Assembly: GCA_963920665.1 (NCBI GenBank)
Contig: OY987263.1
Span: forward strand, 38,537,218-38,601,217
Direction: 5' to 3'
Source of the DNA: Straminergon stramineum
Taxonomy: Eukaryota > Streptophyta > Bryopsida > Hypnales > Calliergonaceae
Length of the DNA stretch: 64,000 nt
The position numbers and the translations under genes are program-made. The notes under the pieces were generated by a model that was given only the letters and a program-made list of their open reading frames with translations, made no database searches and was not told the origin of the DNA. Numbering within the stretch: position 1 is the stretch's first letter; the number at the start of each line of letters is the position of its first letter. This document shows positions 9,752 through 22,100 of this stretch, one piece after another.

Positions 9752-11611
9752 AGCCTACACATTAGGCTATAATTTCTTTTCACAGTTTTCTTCCAAACGC
9801 AAGATTTCTGAGCGATCGTCACTGTTGTCGTTGTTGCAGCCAATAGTTGGCTGAGAGAGATGAACAAGAACATTGCCGTTGGTGAGACTCAGACCTCCGT
9901 CCTCCTCCGCCAAGGAATGTTTGACAGCGAAATGATGGCTAAGAGAGAAGACCAGAAGCACGACTTCTGAAGTCCTGACGGGAAAACACAGTTGCAGGGA
10001 CTAAGGTAAGGTAGGCACTATCTTCTGTATTCTAGTTCCCTATGCGCACCTTCACTAATTACAACTGAGCATTGTTATTATTATTATACATTATTTTTAT
10101 TTGATCTTCATGGAGACTGAAAGTAGATTCTAACGCACTATAGCATGCATTTTTTGGATCCATATGATTAAGTTATGAATTTTCAAAGTACTTTCTGTAG
10201 GGAAACCCAACACTAGGCTCTCAAAGACTCATGTTTCGATTGTGTACATCTTGGTTTTTGTGACGCTTTGGTTCAATTGTAGGTGCTACATTTTGGACAC
10301 TCTCGATTGTGGGTGTAGCCTACATACCTTATATTTAGATCTTACCAGAAAACCCTGATTCCACTTGCATTGAGTGTTGCTCTGCAGAAGGTACACCAAC
10401 TGTGAATTAGAAAGGTTATAGGCGGTGCATCTTACACCTTCAAGCGACTTCAATTTCTTGTCCTACATACTAAATATATTACATAAGCAGTGAACTGAAT
10501 CACGAAGTTCATGGAATAGTGAAAAACTCCAATTAAAGTGGCGTGTCAAATATAGGCATGCCCATGATAGGATGGAGTGTTTCATGATGGGGCCGGAGCA
10601 CTTCTCATCAATTTGTCCGTTTGCCACACGTTGGCTTTTAGGGCAATATAGGTAGGAAGATGGTCGGAGTAGGCATCAGTGGATGCAGCTTGGTCAAACT
10701 ATTTTGGATGCACCTTGTGGACATGATAGATCGGGGTAGACTTCTACATGATCAGTGGATGCATTGTATGATGATTGCTTTTTGTCATGTACAGAATATA
10801 AATTTTTTCATATCAGAATCGACGTACTGGGCTTGCTAGTCTTCGTCATCACCGTTTCAATGTTACGTGGACTGTAAAGGAAAAGATTGTCATGTTGCAC
10901 AAATAAATTGACATGGGATACTGTCAATGATTTCCCCTCAAGAGAATACGCAGCACATGTAGTGACGAAGAAAAACCATTTTTGGTTTCTGGAAAGATTG
11001 CAACACCATCTCGACTGTCGATATTCGAGTTTCAAGACCGGATTGTAACTGTAACTGTCTAAAAGACATGCTTATCAAGAATGACTGTTAAACAAAGAAG
11101 TCCAGCAAATAATCGATACGATCGAGATTCCAGTGTCCTCGAGAAAATCTCCACCCGAAAGAGTTTCCTACCATCGCCCAGGCTGCAAATGTGAATGGAG
11201 TGGAATTTATCTGCTTGAATTTGAATCCTAACAAAACCTCCCTAATGCACTGTAGCTGTTAGCCCGTGCCAAAACTGCTCCATGTTTCGATACTTCCGTC
11301 CTACAACGTAAAATATAAACCAGTCTAACTTATTCTGAAAACCAAGATGCCAGCCAACCAAGATGCTAGACAATCTGTAGGCATTGTAGTTAATAACGCA
11401 CTGAGCCCTTCAAATGAGGATTGCAAGCTGAGCTCCAAAACATACAGTCACCAACGTTCTTGCAGCTTCTGTTTACTATCAACATCTGTTTTGCAATGTA
11501 AACGCACACGGTTTAGTAGAGAACCAGCATCAGACACTGCTTAATTGTTTCTCCAGTGAAGGGAATCCCTTCCAAAACCTAAGTACTCCTGTTAGTAGGT
11601 GTCGCTGAAAT
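9752..11611. other. intergenic region
   Basis: I see no gene I can support. It presumably holds the 3' flank of the plus-strand gene ending at 9751 and, from about 11340, the 3' UTR of the minus-strand dehydrogenase. The 75-codon minus frame at 10808-11035 has no recognisable motif. Confidence 0.5.
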
Positions 11612-12826
11612 TCAGGCAAGACCTCCATTTGCCCGAATCACCTGTGCATTCAGCCACTCTCCTTCCTTACTCGCCACAAACAGGACCACGTCTGCAATTT
11701 CTTTGGGCTGGCCAATCCGTTCCAGTGGCGGAGCAGAAGACTGTTGCTCAATCATCTCCTTGCTTTTGCCTCTGTAGAAAAACTCCGTTGCCACTGGCCC
11801 CGGGGCCACACAGTTGGCGGTAATCTGCCTCCCTCGCAGCTCCTTCGCAAGAATCTTGGTGAAGGTTTCCACTGCAGCTTTGCTCGCTGCGTAACAACTG
11901 TACCCGGGGGTGTTTGCTGCAACAATGGTGGTGGTGATATTCACGATCCTTCCGTCTGAATTAGATGGAATTCGTAATGCTCCTTCCTTGGAGCAGAGAA
12001 ACATGCCCCTCGTATTCACACTGAATATGTGGTCCCATTCTTCTACTGTGGTGTTCACAAGAGGAGGGTAGGACTCTGCACCCGTGCCACGCCAATGCAA
12101 GTTGGCACCTGAAAGAATTTCGATTCAATTAGCAATATTTTATTGAAAGTTTTGAACAATGACACTAAACTTAAACCTAATCCTGCATCAGATAATGATA
12201 GGAACGGAAAAGCCATTCAGTTAGCAATTTTTCACTGAAAGTTTTGAATCATGGCACTAAACTTAAACCTAATCCTGTATCAGGTAATGACAGGATCTGA
12301 AAAGCCATTCAATTAGCAATTTTTCACTGACAGTTTTGATCAATTGCACTAAACTTGAACCTAATCCTGTCCCCAGAAATGAAAGAATCTGAAAAGCCTT
12401 AGAAATAGCAATTTCCATTTGATGTTTTAAGCAATTGTACTAATCCTAAATCTATTCCTGTGTCGGTAGTGAAAGGAAAAACATCTTATCTTTGGCAATC
12501 AGGAACTTGCCAAGTTAGGGTTTTGATGTACCTGCATTGTTGACCACGATGTGGATCTGCCCATAGGCTTCCTCTGCTTTGTCAAAGAGGTTCTTCACAT
12601 CCCTCTCGCTGCTCACATCGGTCTTCACAGCCATGGATTTCCCAAGTCCCAGGGATTGGACTTCAGACACTAGTTGAGTAGCTTTCTCCTCGTTGGTTAG
12701 GTAAGTGAACACGACATTTGCTCCTTGTCTAGTAAAGGTCAGTACAATCTCTCTTCCAATGCCATCACTACCTCCTGTAACTATGGCCACTTTGTTATGC
12801 AAGTTCAGAATGCTTGACTCAGCCAT
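11612..12826 (-). CDS. classical short-chain dehydrogenase/reductase (SDR)
   Basis: Two exons: 12826-12532 and 12108-11612 (263 aa). The join uses AATGCAG|GTACAT and TTTCAG|GTGCC and restores the NNAGA motif. Cofactor binding: TGGSDGIG near residue 17 (the Rossmann TGxxxGIG) and NNAG near residue 95. Active site: YAASK (Tyr-Lys). The Ser expected about 13 residues upstream is replaced by Thr (VNITTTIV). The tail APGPVATEFF...ERIGQPKEIADVV...GQVIR-type ANGG is typical of NADPH-dependent aldehyde/ketone reductases of this plant subgroup. It is probably a soluble cytosolic oxidoreductase; the substrate cannot be told. The 423-bp intron is filled by a 92-bp tandem array. Length is normal for classical SDRs. 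Confidence 0.92.
12130..12497. repeat. 92-bp tandem repeat, four units, in the SDR intron
   Basis: The landmark TAGCAAT recurs at 12130, 12222, 12314 and 12406, an exact 92-bp period. Each unit carries TTTTGA...ACTAAACTTAAACCTAATCCTG with increasing divergence toward the donor side. The array occupies nearly the entire intron between the two dehydrogenase exons. Confidence 0.9.
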
Positions 12827-12896
12827 AGCTCGTCAACTCTCTCAAGACCAGAAAGCTCTTGCGAACTTCAAGAAGGTAAGGTCTACAAGCAGGGCT

Positions 12897-12907
12897 CAAA
12901 TATATGC
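12897..12907 (-). promoter_or_regulatory. possible TATA box of the SDR gene
   Basis: On the minus strand this reads GCATATATTTG, about 75 bp before the SDR start codon at 12826, a plausible core-promoter distance. It is a sequence match only. Confidence 0.4.
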
Positions 12908-13546
12908 TTATTCACAACCCCCGTAGTCTACGCATGAAATATTCAAGATCAGTCCAAGTGTCTGCCTCTAGAACGAAGCTTAGATCTTTCTATTTCAAAC
13001 TTACAGTAATTTCGTTACGAAGTTCTTGATCGAGATTGATGCACGGGATGCTCACCTCTACACTTAGTGAAAGGATTTTTAAGAATATCTATTATGGAGT
13101 AAGTAGGGCTTAGTTTACTAGCAATTCTTGATCCCTAGAACGACGCTGCATGAATCACCAAAAGCTAATAGACAAGAGAATTGAAAGAGCGCACGCACTG
13201 CACTCAGAGCACGGCCATGGCCACCATAGATAGATCGGTCTTGCAAGCGTCCCCAAATCCACATCAAGCGGTCTCCAACTGGAAAACAAGAATCGAAGAA
13301 ATCAGAAATCACAGCATTCCTTTGAAAAAACTCCAAAACGTGAGCAAGAAATGAAGGGGCCAGAAGGAAGATGGAGGACGGCAGATGATACCGAGTCCAA
13401 CAAAGAAGACGTCAGCTTAAAGTGGTTTGCACGGTGGGTCCAAACTCCAAAGAGGCACCCGCAGGCCCTTTGCAGTCCAAATCACAGTACAAGTGTTTTC
13501 CTGCCAGAATGCCACTTCAGCGGTCAAATATGTTGATCCACTCGTC

Positions 13547-13566
13547 CGTCGTCGTCGTCGTCGTCG
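13547..13566. repeat. CGT microsatellite
   Basis: About seven uninterrupted CGT units. Read on the minus strand it gives a run of Asp codons in a spurious frame. It lies in the upstream region shared by the SDR and D27-like genes. Confidence 0.9.
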
Positions 13567-13869
13567 AGAATCGTCCACGGAGTTGCAGATAAGAGACGAC
13601 GAAACGACGAACGAGAATCACAGGATGCGAGAGCGGCGCTCATTTCTCTGGCGGGACCATCTCTCCGTAAAAAAAATTTATCCATTTTGGCGCTGCACCA
13701 GCTTTCCTTCGAGTGGCTAATGTTACGAACCCACCCGTCGCCTGCACGTCTCGCGCCATCGCCACCCCCCAATGCAATGCAATCAAGCTTTCCAATCAAT
13801 TTGAGGTGCAGAATGCCTACCCTGTTAGCTTTTCCCCAGAATTTCTTCAACCTTTGTGGGTCGGTTTGT

Positions 13870-14540
13870 GAGCGCTTTCGTGTGCTTGAGGTGCTCCGAC
13901 GCTGGCTTGGCCGAATCTCTGCCTTTGGATTGATTCCATTCTTGGTTGCCCATCTTCAAGAGGTCGAGAATCTCCTCTGCAGGTTCACATTTCTTTCGGA
14001 ATGCACCATCGTTAGGTTACTACTTTCATGACTCGCCGAGAGCGACCATTCTTTCCCGTCTTACCTTTGTGAATCGAGGTCGAAATTTCCATTACAATCT
14101 CGCTGGGAGAATTTTGCGAGGTTTTGATTAATTGATAGCGTTTGGCGAGGGCTTTGTTGTGATATTTCGGCATCCTGTAGGTGTGCGACCATTGACGTCG
14201 ATTCTCAAATTTTGTGTGCGGTTTCGTTTGCTTGAGGTGCTTCGACGCTGGCTTGGCTGAATCCCTGCCTTCAGATCGACTTCTTTCTAGGCTGCCATTG
14301 TTCGGGAGTTCGAGAATCTCCTCTGCAGTTTCACATTCTTTCGAATCGATACGACTTTTATGATCGTGTCTCGCGATTAGCGCTGAGAGCAACCATCCGG
14401 GGTCGACACTTTCCATTACAATTTCGCTGGGGGAAGTTTGAGAGGTTTTTGATCAGTTGATAGCGTTTGCGAGGTCTTGGTGGTGATATTTCGTCATCCT
14501 GTTGTTGTGAGACCATTCACGTCGATTCTCAATTTTGAAG
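13870..14540. repeat. 346-bp tandem duplication
   Basis: Two adjacent copies (about 13870-14214 and 14215-14540). Landmark TGCTTGAGGTGCTYCGACGC is at 13883 and 14229, and GACGTCGATTCTCAA closes the first copy (the second has CACGTCGATTCTCAA). Both copies translate similarly on the minus strand (GRDSAKPAS then HLK then TK), with a 134-codon minus frame (14012-14416) spanning the junction. The duplication ends about 110 bp upstream of the D27-like start codon, so it may be a duplicated promoter or leader, or a remnant of a minus-strand gene. Confidence 0.8.
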
Positions 14541-14652
14541 GTTCTTGAAGGCTCGTGAAGGTTAACCTAACCGACGCCTCAGTTGTTGAGGACGCTCATT
14601 TGCGTTTCATAAGATCGATTCCAGTTGTTTTGTTTTGCGGCATTGGACCAGC

Positions 14653-17192
14653 ATGCATTCCCTAGCAGTTCGAGCACCGTGGGAGGGTGCTTGCACAAGC
14701 TTGAAAAGCTCCCGGAAGAGCTGGGAGCTGACGAATTCTCGACCATGTGTGATGCGGTGTGGAGTTGCTGAGCCTTCTGGAAAACCTGCGCCCTTTGGTC
14801 AAGTCACTCGCTACAATGATAATCTGCTGGATAAAGCTTTCATGGCTCTGTTTCGTGGAAAAATGGAAAAATTCACAGGTACACTCAAAGCTCTTTACAA
14901 CCTTCTCTAAAACTTTCCGGAACCCTCTATTGCAACCTTCTGTAAAACATTCGACATCGTAGTGTATCCTGCACACTAGCATTGACTGTAGCTAGCACAA
15001 CATTCCATGTATTTCATAGTGAAGTTGTTATGTTTGGGGGCTTCGATGCAGGGAAGTCAACGCCATTGAAAGGATATGAGGGATTTGTGGACATTTCAAA
15101 GAAAATAATGCAAGGAAGGACAGCAGTTGAACAAAGAGCAGTTGTTCGTAATGTTCTTCTCTCACTTCTTCCTCCTGGAGCACCAGCGCAGGTAATTCAT
15201 TTAAAACTCGAAGTCTTGTATTTCGTGTAGAATATTGAAAACAGAATGTGCTGTAGCAAACAAAGTACTTGGATTGTAGGTGAAAGTTAGGGCTTCTCTA
15301 TGCTTTGAAACCTCTCTACCACGAATTTTTTCAAGTTTTTTCAAGAATTCCAGAAAGGGAACTTGCTGTTTTTCACCTGGATTTTTTAATTTTCAGTTTC
15401 TTCTGTAGTTTCCGATGTAAAATCATTTACTTTTTTTCCTCACAACAAGTGTTCTTGCTTTTCGTTCATGCAGTATGGGTTTATGAAATCTACTAGTAAA
15501 AAACCTGCCCCCCCCATATCTGTTCTATAGAACCTAGCGACTTCACAATTGGCTGGGCTTACTGTAAATTGCATTACAGTCGATAAGATTCAGCACTGCC
15601 TTTAACACGGCAAGGTTTTCTGGGAGGAGGGGTTTTCTAATAGTAAATGGTATGGTAACATCAAAACATGGAGTGCTCAATGTTTGCAGTTTAGAAAGCT
15701 CTTTCCTCCAACCAAGTGGTCTGCAGAGTTCAACGCTGGCATTACAGTGCCTTTCTTCCAATGGCTGGTTGGACCAGCTGAGGTGAGTTGAAACACAGCC
15801 TGTTTGATGATAGCAAGAAAATCAACAATGTTTTTCGTCTTTTATCTTGTTTATACTTTAGTTACCATCTATCGGTTATACCAGAGGATGTCCATTTTGT
15901 AAAGGCACTGCTCTTTTGTGAAGACATTTCATATCGTCTTCTGTAGGTAATTCTGTTGCAGCTTTCAAACTCCCTAAAACCTGGAGTCAAATATTCGTAT
16001 CTTTAACCGTTTTAATGGGGTGCCAAGACAACAGTTGATGGAGATAGAGGTTAATGGAGTAAAGCAAATGAGTGGCGTGAAAATCACCAAGTGCAGGTAT
16101 ATTCTTTCATCAATCCTCATCCTCTTTGGATAACTGTGAGCATCTATTAATGGAGATTTTTTCATCTTTATTAGTGAGTTTCCTCCCAGAAATCACTAGT
16201 CATGTCAAATCTTACCAATTTTACCTCCATTCAAGGCAGTTTCTATTGGAAACCCTACCTATTGTAATGCCGCCAAGTTTCTAGAATACCTCAGGGGGTG
16301 GGTTTTCCAATAGCTCTCTTGCAATCCGAATTGCTAAATATCTTGAGAGTGACACCAACCTTACCGAAACTTGTGACGGAGAGCAGGTATCTTGAAAACA
16401 GTGGATGTGTGGGGATGTGCGTCAACATGTGCAAAATACCAACGCAAGACTTTTTCACCAACGAGTTTGGTCTTCCACTTACAATGACGCCCAGTATGTT
16501 TTTCTTCTCCTGAACTGTCTCTGAAGTTTGAAGTTTGGAATCCTTAGTACTTTCAGTTACACATTACTTCCCTATTCATGTCATTTGCAGGTAGAGGACA
16601 CTACTTGCGTCACTATATGATTTATTAACATATACAGGAGTGGGAGAAGTGTTGAGGTGGAAAGATATTACTTTGAGTACGAAAGCCAGTCATTCTTGAG
16701 ATCACTACGTATGATTTACCACGATGTTTGATTTTCTTATGCAATCATTCAAAGTGGGTGGTTGTTGACCGTTTGAGGGGATGATAGAACTCTGTTTGCA
16801 TTCAAAGATCAGTGGAGATTGCCATGTAGCCAAGTCAGGCTTCCTCCCGACCTGCTAATTGAAGGTCAATTGAAGGCCAACTACATGTGAATAGATGACT
16901 TGCTGTTGGTAACGGGGGTCAGTATAGGAGACGGGCTCAGGACCCTATTAGTTTTAGTATCCTCTACCTTATGTGATCAATTTGGTACAGAAAAATGTAG
17001 AAAATTGTAGTACTTTTCGTGATCATGATCCCAATTTTTTCATGGCTTGCAGATTTTGAAGACATGAGTTGTGAAATGTTTTACGGGCAGATGCCGCCTC
17101 CCATTGCAGAAGACCCTGCCCTTCAGCAACCGTGCTTTGCAGACATGTGTATGTGTTCCGTGTCCCCGTCCAGCTGTCCAATTGTTGATTAG
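14653..17192 (+). CDS. D27-like carotenoid isomerase (DUF4033)
   Basis: Six exons: 14653-14878, 15052-15191, 15690-15782, 16035-16096, 16387-16493, 17053-17192, all GT-AG and in phase, 255 aa. The N-terminus (MHSLAVRAP...) resembles a plastid transit peptide. The body shows the DWARF27 family signature: [52 protein letters not shown], then the Cys cluster [20 protein letters not shown], then [17 protein letters not shown] and a terminal Cys motif. D27 proteins are plastid iron-binding enzymes that isomerise beta-carotene, the first step toward strigolactones; paralogues (D27-like 1 and 2) act on related carotenoids. The NEFGLPLTM...EMFYGQ form seems closer to a D27-like paralogue than to canonical D27, from memory only. 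Confidence 0.93.
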
Positions 17193-19146
17193 AACCCACT
17201 TTACTTCATCAAATAATTTTTAATCGATGAGCTATTAACTGTCTCCAAGTAACAGCGAAAATTACATGCCCAAAACCTAGCCGCGTTGAACCTGGAAATC
17301 CATCAAGGCATTTTCTATCGTAAACCCTGTCGTTTATAACCCTGCTAGGTTTTCTAGAATACTTCGAGGTTTCGACTTTTCTACTTATGATGGTGAGGCA
17401 ATTCTGCAGATTTTTTTTTAATACTGAAATATGCTTGTTGTGGGATTGAAATTGCAGGTTCCATTGCACCACAAAAGTCGACTGCATGTCCCAAACTACG
17501 GCAAGTGGCACAAGACCTTTCACTCTCAGAAGTTTGAAGTTGGCCGTGGAGTAGCATGAGTGCGTTGGTGCTTAATACGATTGTTATTATTTTGAAATCC
17601 AGATATGAAGAGGCAGTTCATACCTCTATCATTCATATATCTCAGCTCAGTTTTCCCCTTTCGTAGATTATTGTCTATCATCTATTGTGGGAGCTTTATT
17701 ACCTCCCTTGATGGCGAGCTATTGAAGACGGGTTTACTGTGTAAAATTTTAGGAATTTATAACTCTCATCATGTCAAAAGGCATGCCTCTAATCGCAATT
17801 TTGTGTGGTCATATGGTACTGACTTCTTGTGCTTGAACCCAAAGTCACACTCGTTGATGCTTTTCAGAGTGTCAGGAAAAATCTCCGACTCTTTTCTTTC
17901 CTTTGTCAGTACTGTAATGTAGCCTGCTCTTTCAAAGTGAAAGTGGGTCTAGCAGAAGAGTACAATTTGTAGTGGAGCACGAGAATTATGTATTAACCAA
18001 GCGTGCAGTGTATCTAGATTCAAACACTCTTTTACGGTCAAAAAGCAGCACTTACGAAGGTCATCACGGAACTAGACTGCAGAAGTACAGTACTGTACAT
18101 GCATTAGGTGTGCACATATAATTGCCACTATTGCTATTCAGCAAAAACTGACTGGAATTTGGATGATGGAATAAGGTGGGCTTTTAGCAATTAGAAGGGA
18201 AGCTGTGTCAAAGTGGAAGTAGAGAACTTCAGCCTTTTAATGGAGAGAAGTTCACTTCTAAAGTTCATCTTACTAGAGCACCAATAATTGATAGTAGGGT
18301 CACTATTTAACCCTTTGAAGGACAATGCAAAACACACAAGCGTTTTGAGAGTCAAAACCTAAATTTTCACATAGTTATTTATTTTAAATGGTTTTAAGCT
18401 TAACAAAGGAAATATAGCTCCACTAATATACTTTTTATTCCATTTGAATTTTTTTCGAAATTCTTAAAATTGTTATTTTTGAGACACTTTCAAGATAGCA
18501 TCTTGAAAGCTCAAAAATACACCACTTTGGGACTTTTTCTATCAAATTTCTCTTGGTGTGAGCTCAAAGAGAACATAAATTACACCATTGATTTTTCAAT
18601 AAGGTACTTGCACCTAATTGTGACATGTCTGCTAAATTGTCCAATCTAGAATCTTGCCTAAAATGCAAGTCCTCAGAACATGAGTGACAAGAATCTAGAA
18701 TCCCCTCTACCCTTCCAACAAAATATAAAACAGTTGAATAATGTGAACCATGCTCAAATGATTATTTGGACAAATTTAGGTGCAGTTACCGTACTTCAAA
18801 TCAGTAGTGAAAACAACCATGAAAACGGTGAGAGCCTGGGATGTAGAGTGTAAATGGGATCCAACAATACCAAAAGATTTGAGATAAAAATGCATGAATC
18901 ACTCAGGTGACACTGCAGCTCATATCAACTTTACTTTGCCTCACACATACCGTAATTGCACAAAATAGATTTACAAGAGACGACCCCAGCCTAGAATTAG
19001 TTTGGAAGTCCCCATCATGTAAACCAAGCAACGTTTGCGCTCCATATAAAAAGAGCAATGTTCGACAACCTCATCTAGGATCTGTACACACTAACACCGC
19101 AGGCTTCCAAAGTCTTGTCACGGTTAGGAAAACTCGGGGAAACAAT
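17193..19146. other. intergenic region between two convergent genes
   Basis: It includes 3' UTR sequence of the D27-like gene and, from about 18900, of the WD40 gene on the other strand. The 104- and 105-codon frames at 17209-17523 (-) and 17605-17922 (+) show no domain and no gene context. 18400-18850 is AT-rich. Confidence 0.5.
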
Positions 19147-22100
19147 TCACATTTCGAAAACTCGGGCTGTACCATCATCGGAGCCTGACAGAATGATATT
19201 TCCATCCCTGCAATATCCAGAGACCGACCATCGGCTTAGAACTAACAAGAAATATGTAATCCAAAAATGCAACGGTATCATTTAAGTAGAGAAAACTTAA
19301 GGAAATCGGAAAAACTACAGGCATACAGATATGAAAACAACCACGGTAAAACAACCACATATTAAATCCTATCGACGATACAAGCAGAGACGAAGAGAGA
19401 TACCTCGATATAGCAAGGTCAAGAATGCTGTCGGCATGACCTTGGAACACACGTTCACAATTTCCTGTTCGGCCATCCCATGCTCTGACCTTTCCATCCA
19501 AGGACCCTGTGTATACAATTTGCGACACCGGAGACCAAAGAAGTTTCACCACCCCATCCTGAGACCAAATAAAGCACACGTTAGGATCACATTACCCAAC
19601 AGCATAGGGACAAATTCAATGTCACATTTCGAAAGATTGAAGTACGGTTACACTAATCGACATTACCGTATTCACGATATTAAAGAACTATTTCAGAGAC
19701 ACAAACACATGGTGTAAATACACGAAAAATGATTTCAGTGTGATATGACCACGGATTTTCAGTTTCACTATTCCAATCAATTGATAATGCCCTACCCTCC
19801 TCCAGTTTGTGCATAGTATTACTTTACTGCACTAAACATTATTAAACTCGACAAATCTACATCTTTCTAGAGTCTACAATTGCCAAGGAAGGGTTTGGCG
19901 AATCTGTAACTTTTCTAGTATTCTAGTTCCACAAATTAAAAATATTTGGCAAATCTGTAACCTCTTCTAATCTTGCAGTGACTATAATTTTACACCGTCA
20001 CTAATCGGATAAAAATCAGTGTAGTTCTCAGCAGTGGAGATGAATCTTTCATAAAGCAAATCACAACATCCAGACACTATCCCCATTCACATCATCAACA
20101 CCGGGACTGTTACACAAGTTAATGGTACACACCTCATGCTCACAAGTACATCGAGATTGAAAAGTTTGCAAGTCCCAAATTATGAGTTTCCCGTCCATTG
20201 CACCGCTGGCCGCCAAATTTAATCTACATCAGCAATATACAAAGATCAGTTCTCTGAAGTTGATTTTCTTCGCCGATTAGTTCTGATCAGGTCATCCAAG
20301 TGGCTACGACATCAGTCTGCAAGAATTACTCGGGGAGAGAGGAACAAGTGGTAGTTACCCAGATGAAAAACCAACACATTCCAACGACTTAGAATGCGCT
20401 GCAAGGGTCCCATGAACCTGCAGAACATAAGTAACAGAAGCTGAAGAGATGGTACAGTATAGAATGGTTTCATAATTGCAAAACAGTGACTAGATGATCA
20501 CGGGTACAGAAACAACAAAAAACGCAATGCAGGGGATACATTTTGTCGAAAGTATGTTTCACACGTCAGAACTCCAAGAATTGCAAAAACAGTTGAAATA
20601 GATAACAAAGTGCTGATTCCAGTAACAACAAGCAACAAAAAGGTCAATGACCCAGAGAAGAGCACAGAGACCAATTCATTTGTAGCTATAACATACCTTC
20701 CCAGTCTGGATATTCACAAGGCATGCATTATGATCTGTAGAACCAGTGATGGCAATACTGGAATCGTTGGAAATAGCAAGGCAAGTTAAACCTTCGGTAT
20801 GAAACGGATGACCTACAAACAAAGGGCACGAATTTTAAGGATTTTCAACATACCCAATTGTTGAATACAGAATCAAAGTCACAAATTGTAGAACAGACAA
20901 GACTAAGTTATCAGCAATAGAGAGCGAACACCCAACAACCACTAATTACAATCAAGAAAAGCAGTGGAGATAGTCAACACAAACTACATGCCAATTTCAT
21001 AGAAAAAATGTATGCGATAGCTGTGCAAGTATGTGCTCCGCAGCAGCATTCGCTGAAAGTAGGGAGCTGAAAATGGCCTCCAATTCTGCGAATAAGACTA
21101 CATGAGCAAACTGAATCTACAGTCTGACAAAGTCACTCCAAAATCCAATCTATAGATTCTCACCTTGTACAGCTCGTATGCTCTCTCCAGACCTAGGATT
21201 CCAGACTCTGAAGCTTCCATCTTCTGAACCTGTACAAATTGTTTTACCTGCACTATCACAAGCTTCGTCAAAATTTAGAGATTAAGACTTGGTATATCAG
21301 TAATCTGGTAGTGGGACTCAATAAATCTACAGCAGCCATATAACTTACAGATGTCAACACCATGAACCAAACAAAGAGTGCATGTCAAATATTACATCCA
21401 TCACTTATTATTCCGAAACCGTCGCACTGGATGATGCTACAAGTGCAAAAGCAATGGCATAACCTACCGTCGGGGGTGAAATCTCCACAAGTTACAGGAC
21501 CACTGTGACCAGAGAGCACAGCCATGCATGCAGCCGTGTCAGCATTCCAAAGCCAACCTGTCACATCCTCAGATCCTGCTAGCACAAGGTGCCCCCTCGG
21601 ATGCCATTTCACCCACTGTCCAATTCCACACACAGTCTCAATATCGATGAACACAAGCAAACCACCTTCATATAATGAAAATTATTTATCATCTCCTTGG
21701 ACATCCATGTTCTCAAATACGTATACAAATGGACATACTAGACCCCAAAGGTAAAACAAAAAGTCACACGGATAGTAAAAAACCGTGACAATTTTTTCCT
21801 CTCAAACTAGAGATACCGTTAAAGCATCTTGGCTACTTCATTGTACGAAACAGAAAAGGCAAAGACAAGCGATGCAATTTGACAATTGCTAGGCAGAGAT
21901 CAATATACAATTATGAATAAGGAAAAGAAACTGCAATATTAGTATGCAGTTTGATTATCGACTACAATATTAGTATCACTAACCTCAATAGCCTCACCGG
22001 GTCCTTCCAGTTTATGTTTCAGAGTTCCTGCTGAGGAATCCCAAACATTCACGATACCATCTAAACCTCCTGTGGCTAGCAGCTGACCATCATGGCTAAA

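Noticed and set aside
13524..13850. 108-codon minus-strand ORF with a poly-Asp run
   Set aside because: The Asp run is the CGT microsatellite; the rest has no recognisable features.
13883..14540. Reading the duplicated segment as a finished minus-strand gene
   Set aside because: The unit length is not a multiple of three, stops and frame changes occur between copies, and no start or splice structure could be settled; kept only as a repeat and a finding.
17209..17523. 104-codon minus-strand ORF
   Set aside because: It overlaps the 3' region of the D27-like gene and an interspersed repeat; no domain.
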